DNA of 64,000 nucleotides from CAWGAJ01 sp963820545 (GTDB taxonomy: Bacteria; Planctomycetota; Planctomycetia; Pirellulales; Thermoguttaceae): the NCBI GenBank assembly GCA_963820545.1, contig CAWGAJ010000001.1:124001-188000 (forward strand). The letters are read 5' to 3'. Within the stretch, counting starts at the first letter, position 1. Each line of letters begins with the position of its first letter. The notes under the pieces are model-generated. The model had not been told where the DNA came from, did no database searches, and was given only the letters and a program-made list of their open reading frames with translations. Both the position numbers and the translations under genes were made by a program. Of the stretch, positions 52,450-61,140 are shown one piece after another.

Positions 52450-53967
52450 ATGGGAATGAGTAGGAATTGGATCATCGCCGGGGTCGCCGCCGTTTGCTTT
52501 CTTACAGGTCTGGCGCTCTCACATCTGATTGAGCCTGGCGTCCGCGTCCAAAAAGTGACGCTCGCAGAAGAGACACCTGCGCTTGAGTTTCTTCCCGCAG
52601 GTCCAGGATCGCATCCGGTGGCACTGCTCGCCCACGGGGGCGCTGCCTCGAAAGAGACGCTCTTTCGCTACGGGGAGGCGCTCGCAGCCGCCGGATTTAT
52701 TTGCTATAGCGTTGACCAACCGGGGCACGGAGCGTCGCCGCGAACACATACTTTTATGGATACCGTGCATACGCTGGAAGCAGTCGCACGCGAGGTCGGG
52801 CCGGTAGATGTTTTTGCAGGTCATTCGATGGGTGGCTATACGGGAGGCGAGGCAGTGCGGGAAGGGGGGATGGGACCGGGGCTTTTCATTGCGATTGGTT
52901 CCATACCGGTTCTGGGTGATCACGCCCCGCCGTTGCTTCTCCTGGCAGGCCGGTTCGAGGAAGCACGCTTCTTGGCATTGCTGAAAGCGCGAACGGACGC
53001 GCGTTTGGTGATTTCTCCCTGGTCCGATCATCTGCTTGAGGCGTTTGATCCTGTGCTGGTGAATGCAGCCGTCGAGGCAGCGTGCGCCGCAGTGCATAAG
53101 ACGCCACCGGCGCCTCCCACTGCCTGGCGCTGGCGACTCCTTGGCGCGGTGCTGGCCATGCTGGCAGCGGGCAAGCTGGCCAGTTGTTTGACGGATTTGT
53201 TTCCGCAATTGGCCCGATTCCGTGGACTGTTTATCGGTGTCTTCATTGTTGCCGCATTCATGCTCACCCTCGGCGGCCGGTGGCTCGATGCGACCCCACA
53301 CTTACGATTACAGTGCATCGCCATGCCTGTTATCTTCCTCCTGGCAATGATTGCCGGCAGGCTCCGCATCCCGCGATGGAGCTTCGCCGCCGCGCTTGGG
53401 GTCCTTGTGACGGTGATTGCGGTATGCTGGTTCAAGACGAGCCTGAGTTGGACGCTTGTAGTCGTGGCTTGCACTCTGCTCCTCACGCCTGCCCTGATTG
53501 CGGGAATTGTCATCGGTTGGGTTGCGGCCCGCCGCGGGTCCCGGCTGCAAGGCGACATCGCCATGGCCATCATCGTGGGTTTCGTCCCCTTCCAATGCTT
53601 TGAACCGCCGCGAACGGCTCCTCAAGCGCCGACACCGCATATAGCCATCAAGCTGGACGCAAAACTTCTCGACGCTTGTGTGGGCCAATACGAAATTGCG
53701 CCAAACCAGTTGTTTGGCACTGGAACGAAGGTGACTATTTGGCGAAATGGAGATCATTTAGTCTGGCAAGCTTTTGGAGGAAACGTAAGAGAGAGAGAAG
53801 GTGCTTTGGATCTTTATCCCGAATCGGAAACAAATTTCTTCCTCAAAATCAATGGCGCGCGAGTGACATTCATTAAGAATGATAAAGGCGAAGTGATGGC
53901 GTTAATTCACCATAAGGCGTGGCCGGATCTGCCGGATGGCGAGGGAAAGAAACTTAAAAGCAAATGA
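52450..53967 (+). CDS. Alpha/beta hydrolase with membrane helices and C-terminal DUF3471-like domain
   Basis: 505 residues from ATG 52450 (a second ATG is at 52456). An N-terminal membrane helix (WIIAGVAAVCFLTGLALSHL) is followed by a hydrolase domain with VALLAHGGAASKETLFRYGE, the oxyanion-side HG, VDQPGHGASP and nucleophile motif VFAGHSMGGYTGG. About six membrane helices follow (LLGAVLAMLAAGKLASCLTD, LQCIAMPVIFLLAMIAGRLR), and the end is a beta domain LDACVGQYEIAPNQLFGTGT like DUF3471. It is probably an esterase or lipase of the envelope; substrate unknown. GC-rich compared with the preceding region. Overlaps the next gene by 4 bp. Confidence 0.8.
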   Translation: MGMSRNWIIAGVAAVCFLTGLALSHLIEPGVRVQKVTLAEETPALEFLPAGPGSHPVALLAHGGAASKETLFRYGEALAAAGFICYSVDQPGHGASPRTHTFMDTVHTLEAVAREVGPVDVFAGHSMGGYTGGEAVREGGMGPGLFIAIGSIPVLGDHAPPLLLLAGRFEEARFLALLKARTDARLVISPWSDHLLEAFDPVLVNAAVEAACAAVHKTPPAPPTAWRWRLLGAVLAMLAAGKLASCLTDLFPQLARFRGLFIGVFIVAAFMLTLGGRWLDATPHLRLQCIAMPVIFLLAMIAGRLRIPRWSFAAALGVLVTVIAVCWFKTSLSWTLVVVACTLLLTPALIAGIVIGWVAARRGSRLQGDIAMAIIVGFVPFQCFEPPRTAPQAPTPHIAIKLDAKLLDACVGQYEIAPNQLFGTGTKVTIWRNGDHLVWQAFGGNVREREGALDLYPESETNFFLKINGARVTFIKNDKGEVMALIHHKAWPDLPDGEGKKLKSK

Positions 53968-54917
53968 TTGCGCCATTGGCAAAATTGATTGATTGGTCAG
54001 CTCTTCAGATGGCATACGTCGTTGCTCCGCTGAGACACGCGCCCAGGCCAAAATGGAAATTGGAGGAAGCGCTCGAATTTTTAAACGGACCGGACTTTAT
54101 CCCCGCCGCAAGCGACCCGGCGCGGATTGAATTCGATGGGCCGCGGCATTTCACATTTCCCACGCCGCGACCCTGCGAGTTCATGGAGAACAATGTCGTT
54201 CACGGTCGTCTATACCGTTGCGCCCGGCGCTGGCAGGAACGACCAGTCATCATTCTACTCGATGGCAATCCTCCCGTTGCCTATAATACGGCCTTTCATT
54301 TGTTTGCCCGCCGGTTCAATCGTGCAGGGTTTAATGTGGCCACACTTGTCCCCCCATACAAACTTAAGCGCCGTCCGCGGCGAGCCACTGACGAGAATTG
54401 TCTGGAGTTCGCGCAGGCTATGTCGCAGAACGTCGCCGAGATTCGCGCGCTCACTGGCTGGCTCCTTGATGAAGGTTGCCCATCCGTGGGGCTTCAGGGT
54501 TTTTCGTTTGGGGGATGGCTTGCGGGATTGACTGCGTGCAGCGATGCGCGCATCGCCTGTGCCGTTCTGACTGTTCCCGGTGTGTGCATGAATTACTGCC
54601 AACCGGTCATCTGGCGGCGGGTTCGGAAAGCCTTCGAGGCTCTAAGGCCGGCACACCAAGCAATGGATACCACCCGGTTGAATCTGACTTTGTCCACGCC
54701 AGTCATCCCGAAAGAAAATATATTATTGATTGTAGGAATCCATGATTTGTTCGCGGAGGGCCAACCGTACGAGGAACTCTGGCAAAAGTGGCAGCAGCCT
54801 GAAATCTGGCGATTGCCTCATGGCCACGCCAGTGGGCAGTTGAGGCTGGGCTTGATGGGCCGCGTCCTTCGCTGGATGGCACCGAGGTTGGAAGCCGGTC
54901 GAAAAAACAACGCATGA
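53964..54917 (+). CDS. Alpha/beta hydrolase-family protein
   Basis: 317 residues. RPVIILLDGNPPVAYNTAFH starts the hydrolase core, VGLQGFSFGGWLAGLTACSD holds the nucleophile elbow (G-F-S-F-G), ILLIVGIHDLFAEGQPYEEL the acidic residue and LPHGHASG the catalytic His. No signal peptide. The start overlaps the upstream hydrolase stop (ATGA), so the two are coupled. The stop overlaps the start of a truncated third copy in the same way, showing tandem duplication. Substrate unknown. Confidence 0.8.
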   Translation: MIAPLAKLIDWSALQMAYVVAPLRHAPRPKWKLEEALEFLNGPDFIPAASDPARIEFDGPRHFTFPTPRPCEFMENNVVHGRLYRCARRWQERPVIILLDGNPPVAYNTAFHLFARRFNRAGFNVATLVPPYKLKRRPRRATDENCLEFAQAMSQNVAEIRALTGWLLDEGCPSVGLQGFSFGGWLAGLTACSDARIACAVLTVPGVCMNYCQPVIWRRVRKAFEALRPAHQAMDTTRLNLTLSTPVIPKENILLIVGIHDLFAEGQPYEELWQKWQQPEIWRLPHGHASGQLRLGLMGRVLRWMAPRLEAGRKNNA

Positions 54918-55060
54918 TTGCGCCGCTGGCAAAATTCATTGACTGGTATGCCCTTCAAGTCGCCGCGATGCTCCCGTCTATCCGAAAATGTGCCAGGGGC
55001 GATTCAACGTTGACCGCGCCTTGAGTTTATGAACGGTCTGGGTTATGCAATGATTATCAC
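54914..55060 (+). pseudogene. Truncated duplicate of the alpha/beta hydrolase gene
   Basis: From ATG 54914 the sequence reads MIAPLAKFIDWYALQVAAML, closely matching the start of the preceding gene (MIAPLAKLIDWSALQMAYVV). It stops at 55022, and a second frame continues with LEFMNGLGYA, matching ALEFLNGPDF in the intact copy. Homology fades before the IS4-family element that begins at 55129. A decayed third gene of the tandem array. Confidence 0.75.
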
Positions 55061-55128
55061 GTTTTTGGAGCCACTCGCCCGTCGGCGTGGCTCGGTTTTG
55101 GATCGTTAACCAGCGTCGGTCGCCCCCA

Positions 55129-56675
55129 CGAATGGCACTTAGTTTTTGCTAAAGCCGTTGAGGATATCACGTTTGGCCTCCTGCCTTGATTTCATGAGAC
55201 GATCATATCGTTTGGGGCGACGTTTTACTCGGCGAGGTTCAAACCGGCCGGGGCGATCGGCGACTCGGTGGATGGCGATGGCATCAAGTAGCTGGCGGTA
55301 GAGATCGATCCGAAATACAGAATCGTATCGTCCCTGGAGAGCAATCACCGGCTGGAATGCTTCCAGCGTTTGGATCGCCCCCTTGAAGCTAATTGATCGC
55401 GGGTCGAGGCCGTGTTTGATTGCCGCCTGAGCCATGATAGTGCGAATCAAATTGTAGGCCAGCACATGAGTCCAAATTTCCTTGCGAACCAGTTCCGGTG
55501 ATTTACAACGCAGGATATCCATCTGCATACTCGTCTTAATCGATCGTAGATCGAGTTCGTTGTTCCAGCGTGCACGATACAAGAAGGCCAAGTCTTCCTT
55601 GGTGGTTTGTTCAGAATCAAGGATGGTCGTCACCACAATGATCGACTTCGTCCGAAATCCAGGCTCCTCAACGCGAATACGAGTCTCTCGGATCGTAAGG
55701 TACTCGGGAAGCGACTTGTACGTTTGCCAGTCAACTGACCGAATCGATGTTGGTTTGTACCAACGGACAATGTGATCTTCTTTGCCCAATCGTCTTCCAC
55801 ATCGGAAGTCCGCCTTGCGAGTGGCCTTGTTCAGCCGACTGACCGTATCAACACCACGCTGCTTGAGCAGCACCATTCCTGTCCAATTCGACATCAAACT
55901 GTCGGCCAGAAGGACATCGCCGCGGCGAAAGACATCCCACAATCTGCGGAGCAAACTGACTTCACCTTGTCCCTTGCCGGCATACCGACAGATGCCCAGA
56001 TTGAGAATCGCTCCGCAGGAAAGAGACATGACCGCCGCGATCCGGGCGATCGGAAAGCCTATACCGGGCTTCTGGTTGTAAAGTTGCGGATAAGCTCGCT
56101 GGTTCGCTTCCGTATCAGGCATGCTCACTGTCGACCCATCGAACATCAATACGCGGCGCCCTTTCCACAGCCACCTCGGATCCACCTTCGAATCCAATGC
56201 TCGTCCGACTAAGCAAGCCACCGCGGAAAAGAACTTTTCCGGCAACCGTTTTCTGGCTTGGCAGTAAGCGCCTGTCGCCGCCGAGCACGCACTTTCTCCC
56301 CGCGAAATGCGATGTGCTACCAAGCGCGCCACCGCCGAACGACATGAATGGTCCGCGCTCAACACTTGGCCTAGGAAGACCCAGAGCGTGACCAGGGGCG
56401 AGTAGATCCTGTCCATCCAGAACGCCTGGATTGCTGTCAGTGCTTGCGAGACGATCTGCTCCGAAAGAACATTGGTGAAAGGCAGATCTCCGTCCTGAAG
56501 AAACTGCCGTCTCAAGAATCTGACCTGTTGTCGAAACCGTCCTTGGCTAAAATATCGCATCTTGAGGCCTCCTTGCCGTTGATGGGTTTGTTGCCAAAGA
56601 ACCATCTACGCAAGAGAGGCCTTTTTGTCTATGTCATTTTGTGCAAAGGACTTGCCGAAAACTAAGTGCCATTCG
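55129..56675. mobile_element. IS4-family insertion sequence, 1547 bp
   Basis: Terminal inverted repeats CGAATGGCACTTAG... lie at 55129 and, inverted, at 56675 (about 18 bp, CGAATGGCACTTAGTTTT). The flanks carry a perfect 9-bp direct duplication TCGCCCCCA (55120-55128 and 56676-56684), the duplication length of IS10/IS4-type transposition. One transposase gene fills the element. The intact ends and duplication imply a recent insertion. Confidence 0.9.
55139..56560 (-). CDS. IS4-family transposase
   Basis: 473 residues from ATG 56560, which has AAGGAGG 7 bp upstream. DDE residues are visible: LMFDGSTVSMPDTEANQ (first Asp), GDVLLADSLMSNW (second Asp) and the Y-REK-like block FLYRARWNNELDLRSIKTSM (Glu). 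LRCKSPELVRKEIWTHVLAYNLIR is the conserved IS4 C-terminal helix. It catalyses cut-and-paste transposition of the element. The stop lies inside the left terminal repeat. It appears intact. Confidence 0.93.
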   Translation of the reverse strand: MRYFSQGRFRQQVRFLRRQFLQDGDLPFTNVLSEQIVSQALTAIQAFWMDRIYSPLVTLWVFLGQVLSADHSCRSAVARLVAHRISRGESACSAATGAYCQARKRLPEKFFSAVACLVGRALDSKVDPRWLWKGRRVLMFDGSTVSMPDTEANQRAYPQLYNQKPGIGFPIARIAAVMSLSCGAILNLGICRYAGKGQGEVSLLRRLWDVFRRGDVLLADSLMSNWTGMVLLKQRGVDTVSRLNKATRKADFRCGRRLGKEDHIVRWYKPTSIRSVDWQTYKSLPEYLTIRETRIRVEEPGFRTKSIIVVTTILDSEQTTKEDLAFLYRARWNNELDLRSIKTSMQMDILRCKSPELVRKEIWTHVLAYNLIRTIMAQAAIKHGLDPRSISFKGAIQTLEAFQPVIALQGRYDSVFRIDLYRQLLDAIAIHRVADRPGRFEPRRVKRRPKRYDRLMKSRQEAKRDILNGFSKN

Positions 56676-56766
56676 TCGCCCCCACCGACGCAGCCAAGAG
56701 GCTCTGATCACGTCGAACCGCAGCCAGTTCTAGTAAACGTATGGCTGAACTGAGATGCCCCAACAA

Positions 56767-56815
56767 ACCACCCCTTTTTCGGCACATGTCTACCATCCTG
56801 TCAAACGGTACTTGA
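56767..56815. repeat. Dispersed repeat, copy 2
   Basis: ccacccctttttcggcac, then taccatcctgtcaaacggta corresponds to the blocks at 52115-52195 and 57280-57345, with more substitutions at its right end. Confidence 0.65.
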
Positions 56816-56835
56816 GAAGATCAGCGCCACGATTT

Positions 56836-57069
56836 TCAACCATTATTAACATCCCCTTCGCCTAAAGAACCATCGATCCTGAGCATGGGTTCTGTCAAGT
56901 CGTCACCCTTATGTTTGCGTCGTCCAGTCTGATCGGTTGCAATGTGGCCACTACGAAGATCCGTGCCTGGATAACGAATCTCAGCACCGCATGCGCAGCG
57001 GACTTGGTGTTCGAACTCGAACAACGTGGCATCAAAATCGGCACCGCATCGCGGACAGGTAATAGCCAT
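56836..57069 (-). CDS. Small zinc-ribbon protein
   Basis: 77 residues from ATG 57069. MAITCPRCGADFDATLFEFE, then HQVRCACGAEIRYPG gives two CxxC/CxC knuckles of a zinc ribbon, followed by a polar tail. Short proteins beginning TCPRCG-x-x-(F/Y)DATLF are, as remembered, common in planctomycetes. No ribosome site is obvious and the flanks are repeats, so it may be a remnant. The segment 57090-57240 contains no supported gene. Confidence 0.55.
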   Translation of the reverse strand: MAITCPRCGADFDATLFEFEHQVRCACGAEIRYPGTDLRSGHIATDQTGRRKHKGDDLTEPMLRIDGSLGEGDVNNG

Positions 57070-57279
57070 GATACGCTTAATGATACACTTACGGCGGTCG
57101 GAACGCCAAGAGGCTGCGCCAGCAGTTGAACAGCGTCTCCACGGATAGCACGCCATCGCTAATGCCGCGATTGTTCACCCCGGTGTAAGGGATACCCTGG
57201 GGAAGACATTGTGAGCATAGCTCCAACTGTCACCGGCCGTCATGGTCTCCGCCAGCCCAGGCGATTCCCGGCTGTCCCA

Positions 57280-57345
57280 CAACACCACCCCTTTTTCGGC
57301 ACGCCTCTACGATCCCGTCAAACGGTACCCGTGAGGATTCCGGGA
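57280..57345. repeat. Dispersed repeat, copy 3
   Basis: ccacccctttttcggcac, gcctctacgatcccgtcaaa and cggtacccgtgaggattccg is the best-preserved copy; compare 52115-52195 and 56767-56815. Confidence 0.7.
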
Positions 57346-57517
57346 TAGCAGCAGCGTTTCCTAATGGAAAAGCATCAACAACTGATCCATCAAAGTAACG
57401 TTTTTCAGGGCAACAAATTCGGCTTCTCATCCTACTTCCTGTGACGTGTGGTTCGTTTAGAATGATACCTGTCGAAAACGGTCTATAGTATAAGTTAGTC
57501 AAAAAGGAGGACTCGTT

Positions 57518-57961
57518 GTGCCGAACCAACATATTCAACAACGCTTGGCCGGGATTCAGGGCATTCTGAACGGTGTCCATCAAGCCGGAGTGCTGATGTC
57601 TGCAGCAACGAAAGGGCAAGAGTGCGCTGCGTTTATCGACTCTTTCTTGTCACAGGTCATGCCTCCCTGGTATCGATTTGGGACAGGCGATGCGACAGAT
57701 ATTGGTGGAAATAGAAGCGGACAATTGGATGTAGTGGTTGAATATCCATTCGCACCTGGCCTACCGCTCGGCGTGGGCGCGTCACGCCTATATCTGGCAG
57801 AAGGGGTCGCTGCGGTCGTTGAAGTGAAGTCGGATGTTGCAGTTCAATGGCAGGAGGCTTTGAATACAGCCGGACAGTTGGCACACATTCAGCGACGCTT
57901 CGGTATGCAAATGGTCATGGGGAAGTCGCCTACTCCCGCGATACCGTTATTCTGTAAATAA
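57518..57961 (+). pseudogene. DUF6602-like nuclease-fold protein, truncated at an IS21 insertion
   Basis: 147 residues from GTG 57518, which has AAGGAGG 7 bp upstream. FIDSFLSQVMPPWYRFGTGD, then GGNRSGQLDVVVEY and LAEGVAAVVEVKSDV give the D...ExK pattern of a PD-(D/E)XK-type fold and match my recollection of DUF6602, often found near defence genes. The frame runs into the IS21 end at 57953 and stops at 57961. Without the IS it would read PLFISFAY and stop, so it was probably already shortened. Confidence 0.6.
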
Positions 57962-58091
57962 CGGTTGAAAAGTGTGGCGCTGATGGGTTGAAAAGTGTAG
58001 CGCTCGGGATGAAAGTTGGTTCTATTGTAACTCCAGGATAATGGGAAAGAAAGTAGTCTCCCCTGCCCTAGGGCAGGGCCGGTTGCAACGG

Positions 58092-58943
58092 TTAATTCTG
58101 TGGGGGCGATTGGTTTTCATCAGATGATTTTAGCGAGGATTCTGACACATTTTCAGGCGCTTTTTGGTCTTTTATTCGTTTGTCACCTGCACGGCGGCGG
58201 GCGTCTTTTAGCCGATAACTTTCGCCGCTGGACTCGAGGATATGACAGCGATGGGTCAACCGATCAAGCACGGCGCCGGTCAATCGCTCACTGCCGAGCA
58301 CTTCCGGCCATTGTTCGAAGGGCAGGTTCGTGGTCACGATGATGCTCGTCCGTTCGTAGGCCGTGCTGATTACGTCGAAGAGCAATTCCGAGCCGAGCTT
58401 ACTAGCCGGGACGTAGCCCAGCTCGTCGAGTATCAACAGGTCCAGCTTGGCGAGTTGGCTTCTCATACGCATTAACTGTCGTTCTTCGCGGACTTCCATC
58501 AGTTGTGTAATAAGCTCGGTGACCCGCCAGAAATGGACCTTTTTACCCTGCTGGCACGCGGCGATTCCCAATACGATGGCTAAATGCGTTTTTCCCGTGC
58601 CCGGATTGCCCACGAAGATCACCGATTCTCGGCGGTCGATATACTCGCCACGTAACAGTTCTCCGACCAGCATGCGGTTGATCGACGGCTGGGCCTCGAA
58701 CTTGAAATCCTCCAACGTCTTTTGGTTGGGGAACCGTGCTGCCTTCAATCTTCTTTCTGCCGCCCGCTTTTCGCGCGTGATTAGCTCCAACTCGCTAAGT
58801 TGCAGTAGAAAGCCTAGATGATCGACGTTTTCCGTCCCACAGCGGGCGGCTATCTTCTCGCATTCGGCGTTGAAGGTCGGCAGCTTCAGCGCCTTGAGGT
58901 GATGTTTCAACAGCACCGTGCTTTTCGTTTCAAGCTTCTTCAT
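58092..58943 (-). CDS. istB: IS21-family helper ATPase IstB
   Basis: 283 residues from ATG 58943, with GGGGAG 7 bp upstream and the start inside the end of istA. MKKLETKSTVLLKHHLKALK is the typical start; Walker A is FVGNPGTGKTHLAIVLG, Walker B is LLILDELGY, and VTTNLPFEQWPEVLGSERLT the sensor region. It is an AAA+ regulator of the transposase that selects targets. The C-terminal tail (about 30 residues after RRRAGDKR) is polar and variable. Confidence 0.93.
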   Translation of the reverse strand: MKKLETKSTVLLKHHLKALKLPTFNAECEKIAARCGTENVDHLGFLLQLSELELITREKRAAERRLKAARFPNQKTLEDFKFEAQPSINRMLVGELLRGEYIDRRESVIFVGNPGTGKTHLAIVLGIAACQQGKKVHFWRVTELITQLMEVREERQLMRMRSQLAKLDLLILDELGYVPASKLGSELLFDVISTAYERTSIIVTTNLPFEQWPEVLGSERLTGAVLDRLTHRCHILESSGESYRLKDARRRAGDKRIKDQKAPENVSESSLKSSDENQSPPQN

Positions 58944-60444
58944 GGCATGTCTCCCCGTGTCGCAGGGTGTCGTAAAGCGCCAATTTGGGCGGAGGAAGCA
59001 CGCGGCCTTCGAGGTGCGGCCGGCCGTCCAGGCGGAAGTACTTGGCCGGCTCTTCGCGGCCGTCCTCAAGCAACAGGCGGATCGCCTCCACGGTCAAAGC
59101 GCCGATTTGTAGGGCGCGATTTACTGCCTCGGCAAGTTCGTCCAGTTTCCAGGACTCTAGCAGCCGAAGCACCTTGATGAATTCCCGGCGGCCTACGGAT
59201 CCGAGTTCCCCTTCCAACCGCCTTCGTAACACGGAGAACCCCTCGGGCAGGTCCCACTCGTCAAAGGGCTTGCCGAAATCCAAGGCCCCGGGCTTGCGCT
59301 CCAATAGCGCCAGGTAATGCACCGGATCGTAATGCACGTTTTCCTTTTCCCAATTCCGGGCATGCTCGGCGACAACGCGATCCTGCACCACAAACCGCAC
59401 CTTCTCGATGCCGCCTATGGCCGTTACCAGATGATAGGCGTATTGCGTGGGAACAGAATAGTCGTTACGGTCGAAACGGACCAGGGAAAGCGAATTGCAT
59501 TGGCAAGGTTCCACGCGCCGCGCCTCGAAGGGCCACTGGGGCAAGGGGAGCATCGCTTGACGGTCCTCTGCCAATAACTCGGCCTTGGTCCCGTTCTTCC
59601 CGCGCAGCCGCCGGGCAAGATCTCGACGGCAGGCCTCGGCCAACTGTTCATTAAAGGCCTCGAAATCGTCGATTGCCGGGAGCGGAACCAAGAAGTTCCG
59701 CCGCGCGTAGCCCACCAGGTTCTCGGCGTGCCCCTTCTCATTCGGCCGGCGGACCAGGCAGAAGTGATGGTCGAAAAGATAATGGCTTTTAAGCCGCAGG
59801 AATTCCCGCGTAAAAATGCCGCCGCGTTTCCGGATCACTTTGGCCACGGCGATCTTGCTGTTGTCATAGCTGATCCGTTTTGGCACGGCATGGAAGAATT
59901 CAAATGCCCGGCGATGCCCCTCTTGAAACGTCTCCGTGCATTCCCTGGGAAAGATCTGGCAGAAAAAGGCGTCGCTAAACGGCAGCGTGATGACAAACAA
60001 GGCCGCCTTTTGCTGCCGGCCGCGATAGATCAACACAGCCGCGCCGAAATCGGCCTGGGCTTCCCCCGGCTTGTGTGTAAGCGGCATAAAGACTTCCGTC
60101 GACCGCTGTTTGAAGCGTCGCACTTCTTCCTGGACAACGGTATGTCCGCCCCTGTAGCCGTATTCGTCGCGGAGCCGCTCCAATATCCGCTTCGCCGTGT
60201 GCCGCTGTTTCTTCGGCGCCTTTTTATCAGCTTCGAGAATCTCGTGAATGATCGGCACAAACGGCCCAAGAACCGGCTTCTCTCGCTCCTTCCGCTTGCG
60301 GTAGCCAGGTGGCTCCTCGTGTGCCAATATCTTTTTTAGCGTGTCCCAATGTAGATCATAGACCTTGCAGGCCTCTCGCTTAGACAGCTCGCCAGTCAAA
60401 ACCCGGCGACGCACTTCGCTCCAGAATTCCATGTTCGTGTACAC
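58930..60444 (-). CDS. istA: IS21-family transposase IstA
   Basis: 504 residues. An N-terminal helix-turn-helix (LTGELSKREACKVYDLHWDT) is followed by an RNase H-like core with catalytic Asp in GEAQADFGAAVLIYRG, Asp in RISYDNSKIAV and Glu in RPNEKGHAENLVGYARRNFL. A C-terminal beta domain follows (LVRFDRNDYSVPTQYAY). It cuts and joins the IS ends with IstB. The frame is complete and overlaps istB by 14 bp. Confidence 0.93.
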   Translation of the reverse strand: MYTNMEFWSEVRRRVLTGELSKREACKVYDLHWDTLKKILAHEEPPGYRKRKEREKPVLGPFVPIIHEILEADKKAPKKQRHTAKRILERLRDEYGYRGGHTVVQEEVRRFKQRSTEVFMPLTHKPGEAQADFGAAVLIYRGRQQKAALFVITLPFSDAFFCQIFPRECTETFQEGHRRAFEFFHAVPKRISYDNSKIAVAKVIRKRGGIFTREFLRLKSHYLFDHHFCLVRRPNEKGHAENLVGYARRNFLVPLPAIDDFEAFNEQLAEACRRDLARRLRGKNGTKAELLAEDRQAMLPLPQWPFEARRVEPCQCNSLSLVRFDRNDYSVPTQYAYHLVTAIGGIEKVRFVVQDRVVAEHARNWEKENVHYDPVHYLALLERKPGALDFGKPFDEWDLPEGFSVLRRRLEGELGSVGRREFIKVLRLLESWKLDELAEAVNRALQIGALTVEAIRLLLEDGREEPAKYFRLDGRPHLEGRVLPPPKLALYDTLRHGETCHEEA

Positions 60445-60588
60445 TCTCGACTACCTCGCGGTGGGGTAAGATTTGTAACGGTTATACCGCTACAAGTCTT
60501 GCTTACCCTGCCGCGAGTAAGGTTAAGCGCGCCACGCTTTTCGACCGTTACCCAGGCCCCAATCAGCGCCACACTTTTCAACCGTTAT

Positions 60589-60882
60589 TTACAATTCATC
60601 AGCTTCGCATACTGAGTATATATCACGAAGGTATGCCCATAAGTCGTTAGTCCCAATAGTAGTCTCAACAGCTTCGAAGACTGTTGCAAGGGACTCGCCC
60701 TTGTATGTCTCTCCTGCTTCTGCCGCCAGTAACTCGGCTAGTCTATTGCCCAATGGCAATGATTCCCCAAACTTGTTGCGTGCTCCTGATGAGAATCCAG
60801 CACCAGCAAATAAACAGACTTGCCCAATCTTTAGCTTGTTTGCCAAGAAGGCAAATTCGGGCTGCTTCCAGTCTATGATCAT
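60589..60882 (-). pseudogene. SIR2-like NAD-binding domain, N-terminal fragment
   Basis: 97 residues from ATG 60882 (AGGAG 8 bp upstream). KIGQVCLFAGAGFSSGARNK is the GAGxS nucleotide loop of SIR2-family proteins, followed by LPLGNRLAELLAAEAGETYK. Full-length SIR2 defence proteins are several hundred residues, so most is missing. The IS21 end lies at 60592, but without the IS the frame would also stop after EADE, so truncation predates the IS. It sits 30 bp after the HsdM-tail stop. Confidence 0.6.
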
Positions 60883-60912
60883 TAAAATTCTCCTTAGCTC
60901 ATAAAATGGATT

Positions 60913-61140
60913 TCACTCCCTCAGCCCCTCCACAATCGAGCTAAATTGATCCAATGCCGTTTGCAGGTCGTCGGCGATTTCTTGGGCTAAAACATCGGGA
61001 TCGGGCAGGTCGTCGGAATCTTCGAGGCTTTTGTCTTTGAGCCAGAATAGATCCAGGTTGATTTTGTCTCGCTTGATTAGTTCGTCGTAATCGTACACCC
61101 GCCAACGACCTTCAGGATTGGATTCACGCTGATTACGCAA
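60913..61140 (-). pseudogene. Type I restriction HsdM C-terminal remnant
   Basis: 75 residues: NPEGRWRVYDYDELIKRDKI, NLDLFWLKDKSLEDSDDLPD, PDVLAQEIADDLQTALDQFS. As remembered, this is the conserved C-terminus of type I DNA methyltransferase subunits (HsdM). It is in frame with the preceding restriction-modification gene, separated only by a TAG at 61141-61143, and the rest of hsdM is absent. A deletion joining two genes explains this. Confidence 0.65.

Larger units (their letters stand above)
57953..60592. mobile_element. IS21-family insertion sequence, 2640 bp
   Basis: Inverted ends TGTAAATAACGGTTGAAAAG... at 57953 and inverted at 60592 match for about 30 bp (on to tgtggcgctgat). Further internal copies of ttgaaaagtgt are near each end, as usual in IS21. 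A 4-bp duplication ATTC flanks it (57949-57952 and 60593-60596). It encodes IstA and IstB on the minus strand. Confidence 0.9.

Noticed and set aside
52519..53301. 260-codon minus-strand frame opposite the first alpha/beta hydrolase
   Set aside because: Antisense shadow in GC-rich sequence; the plus strand carries the GHSMGG motif and membrane helices.
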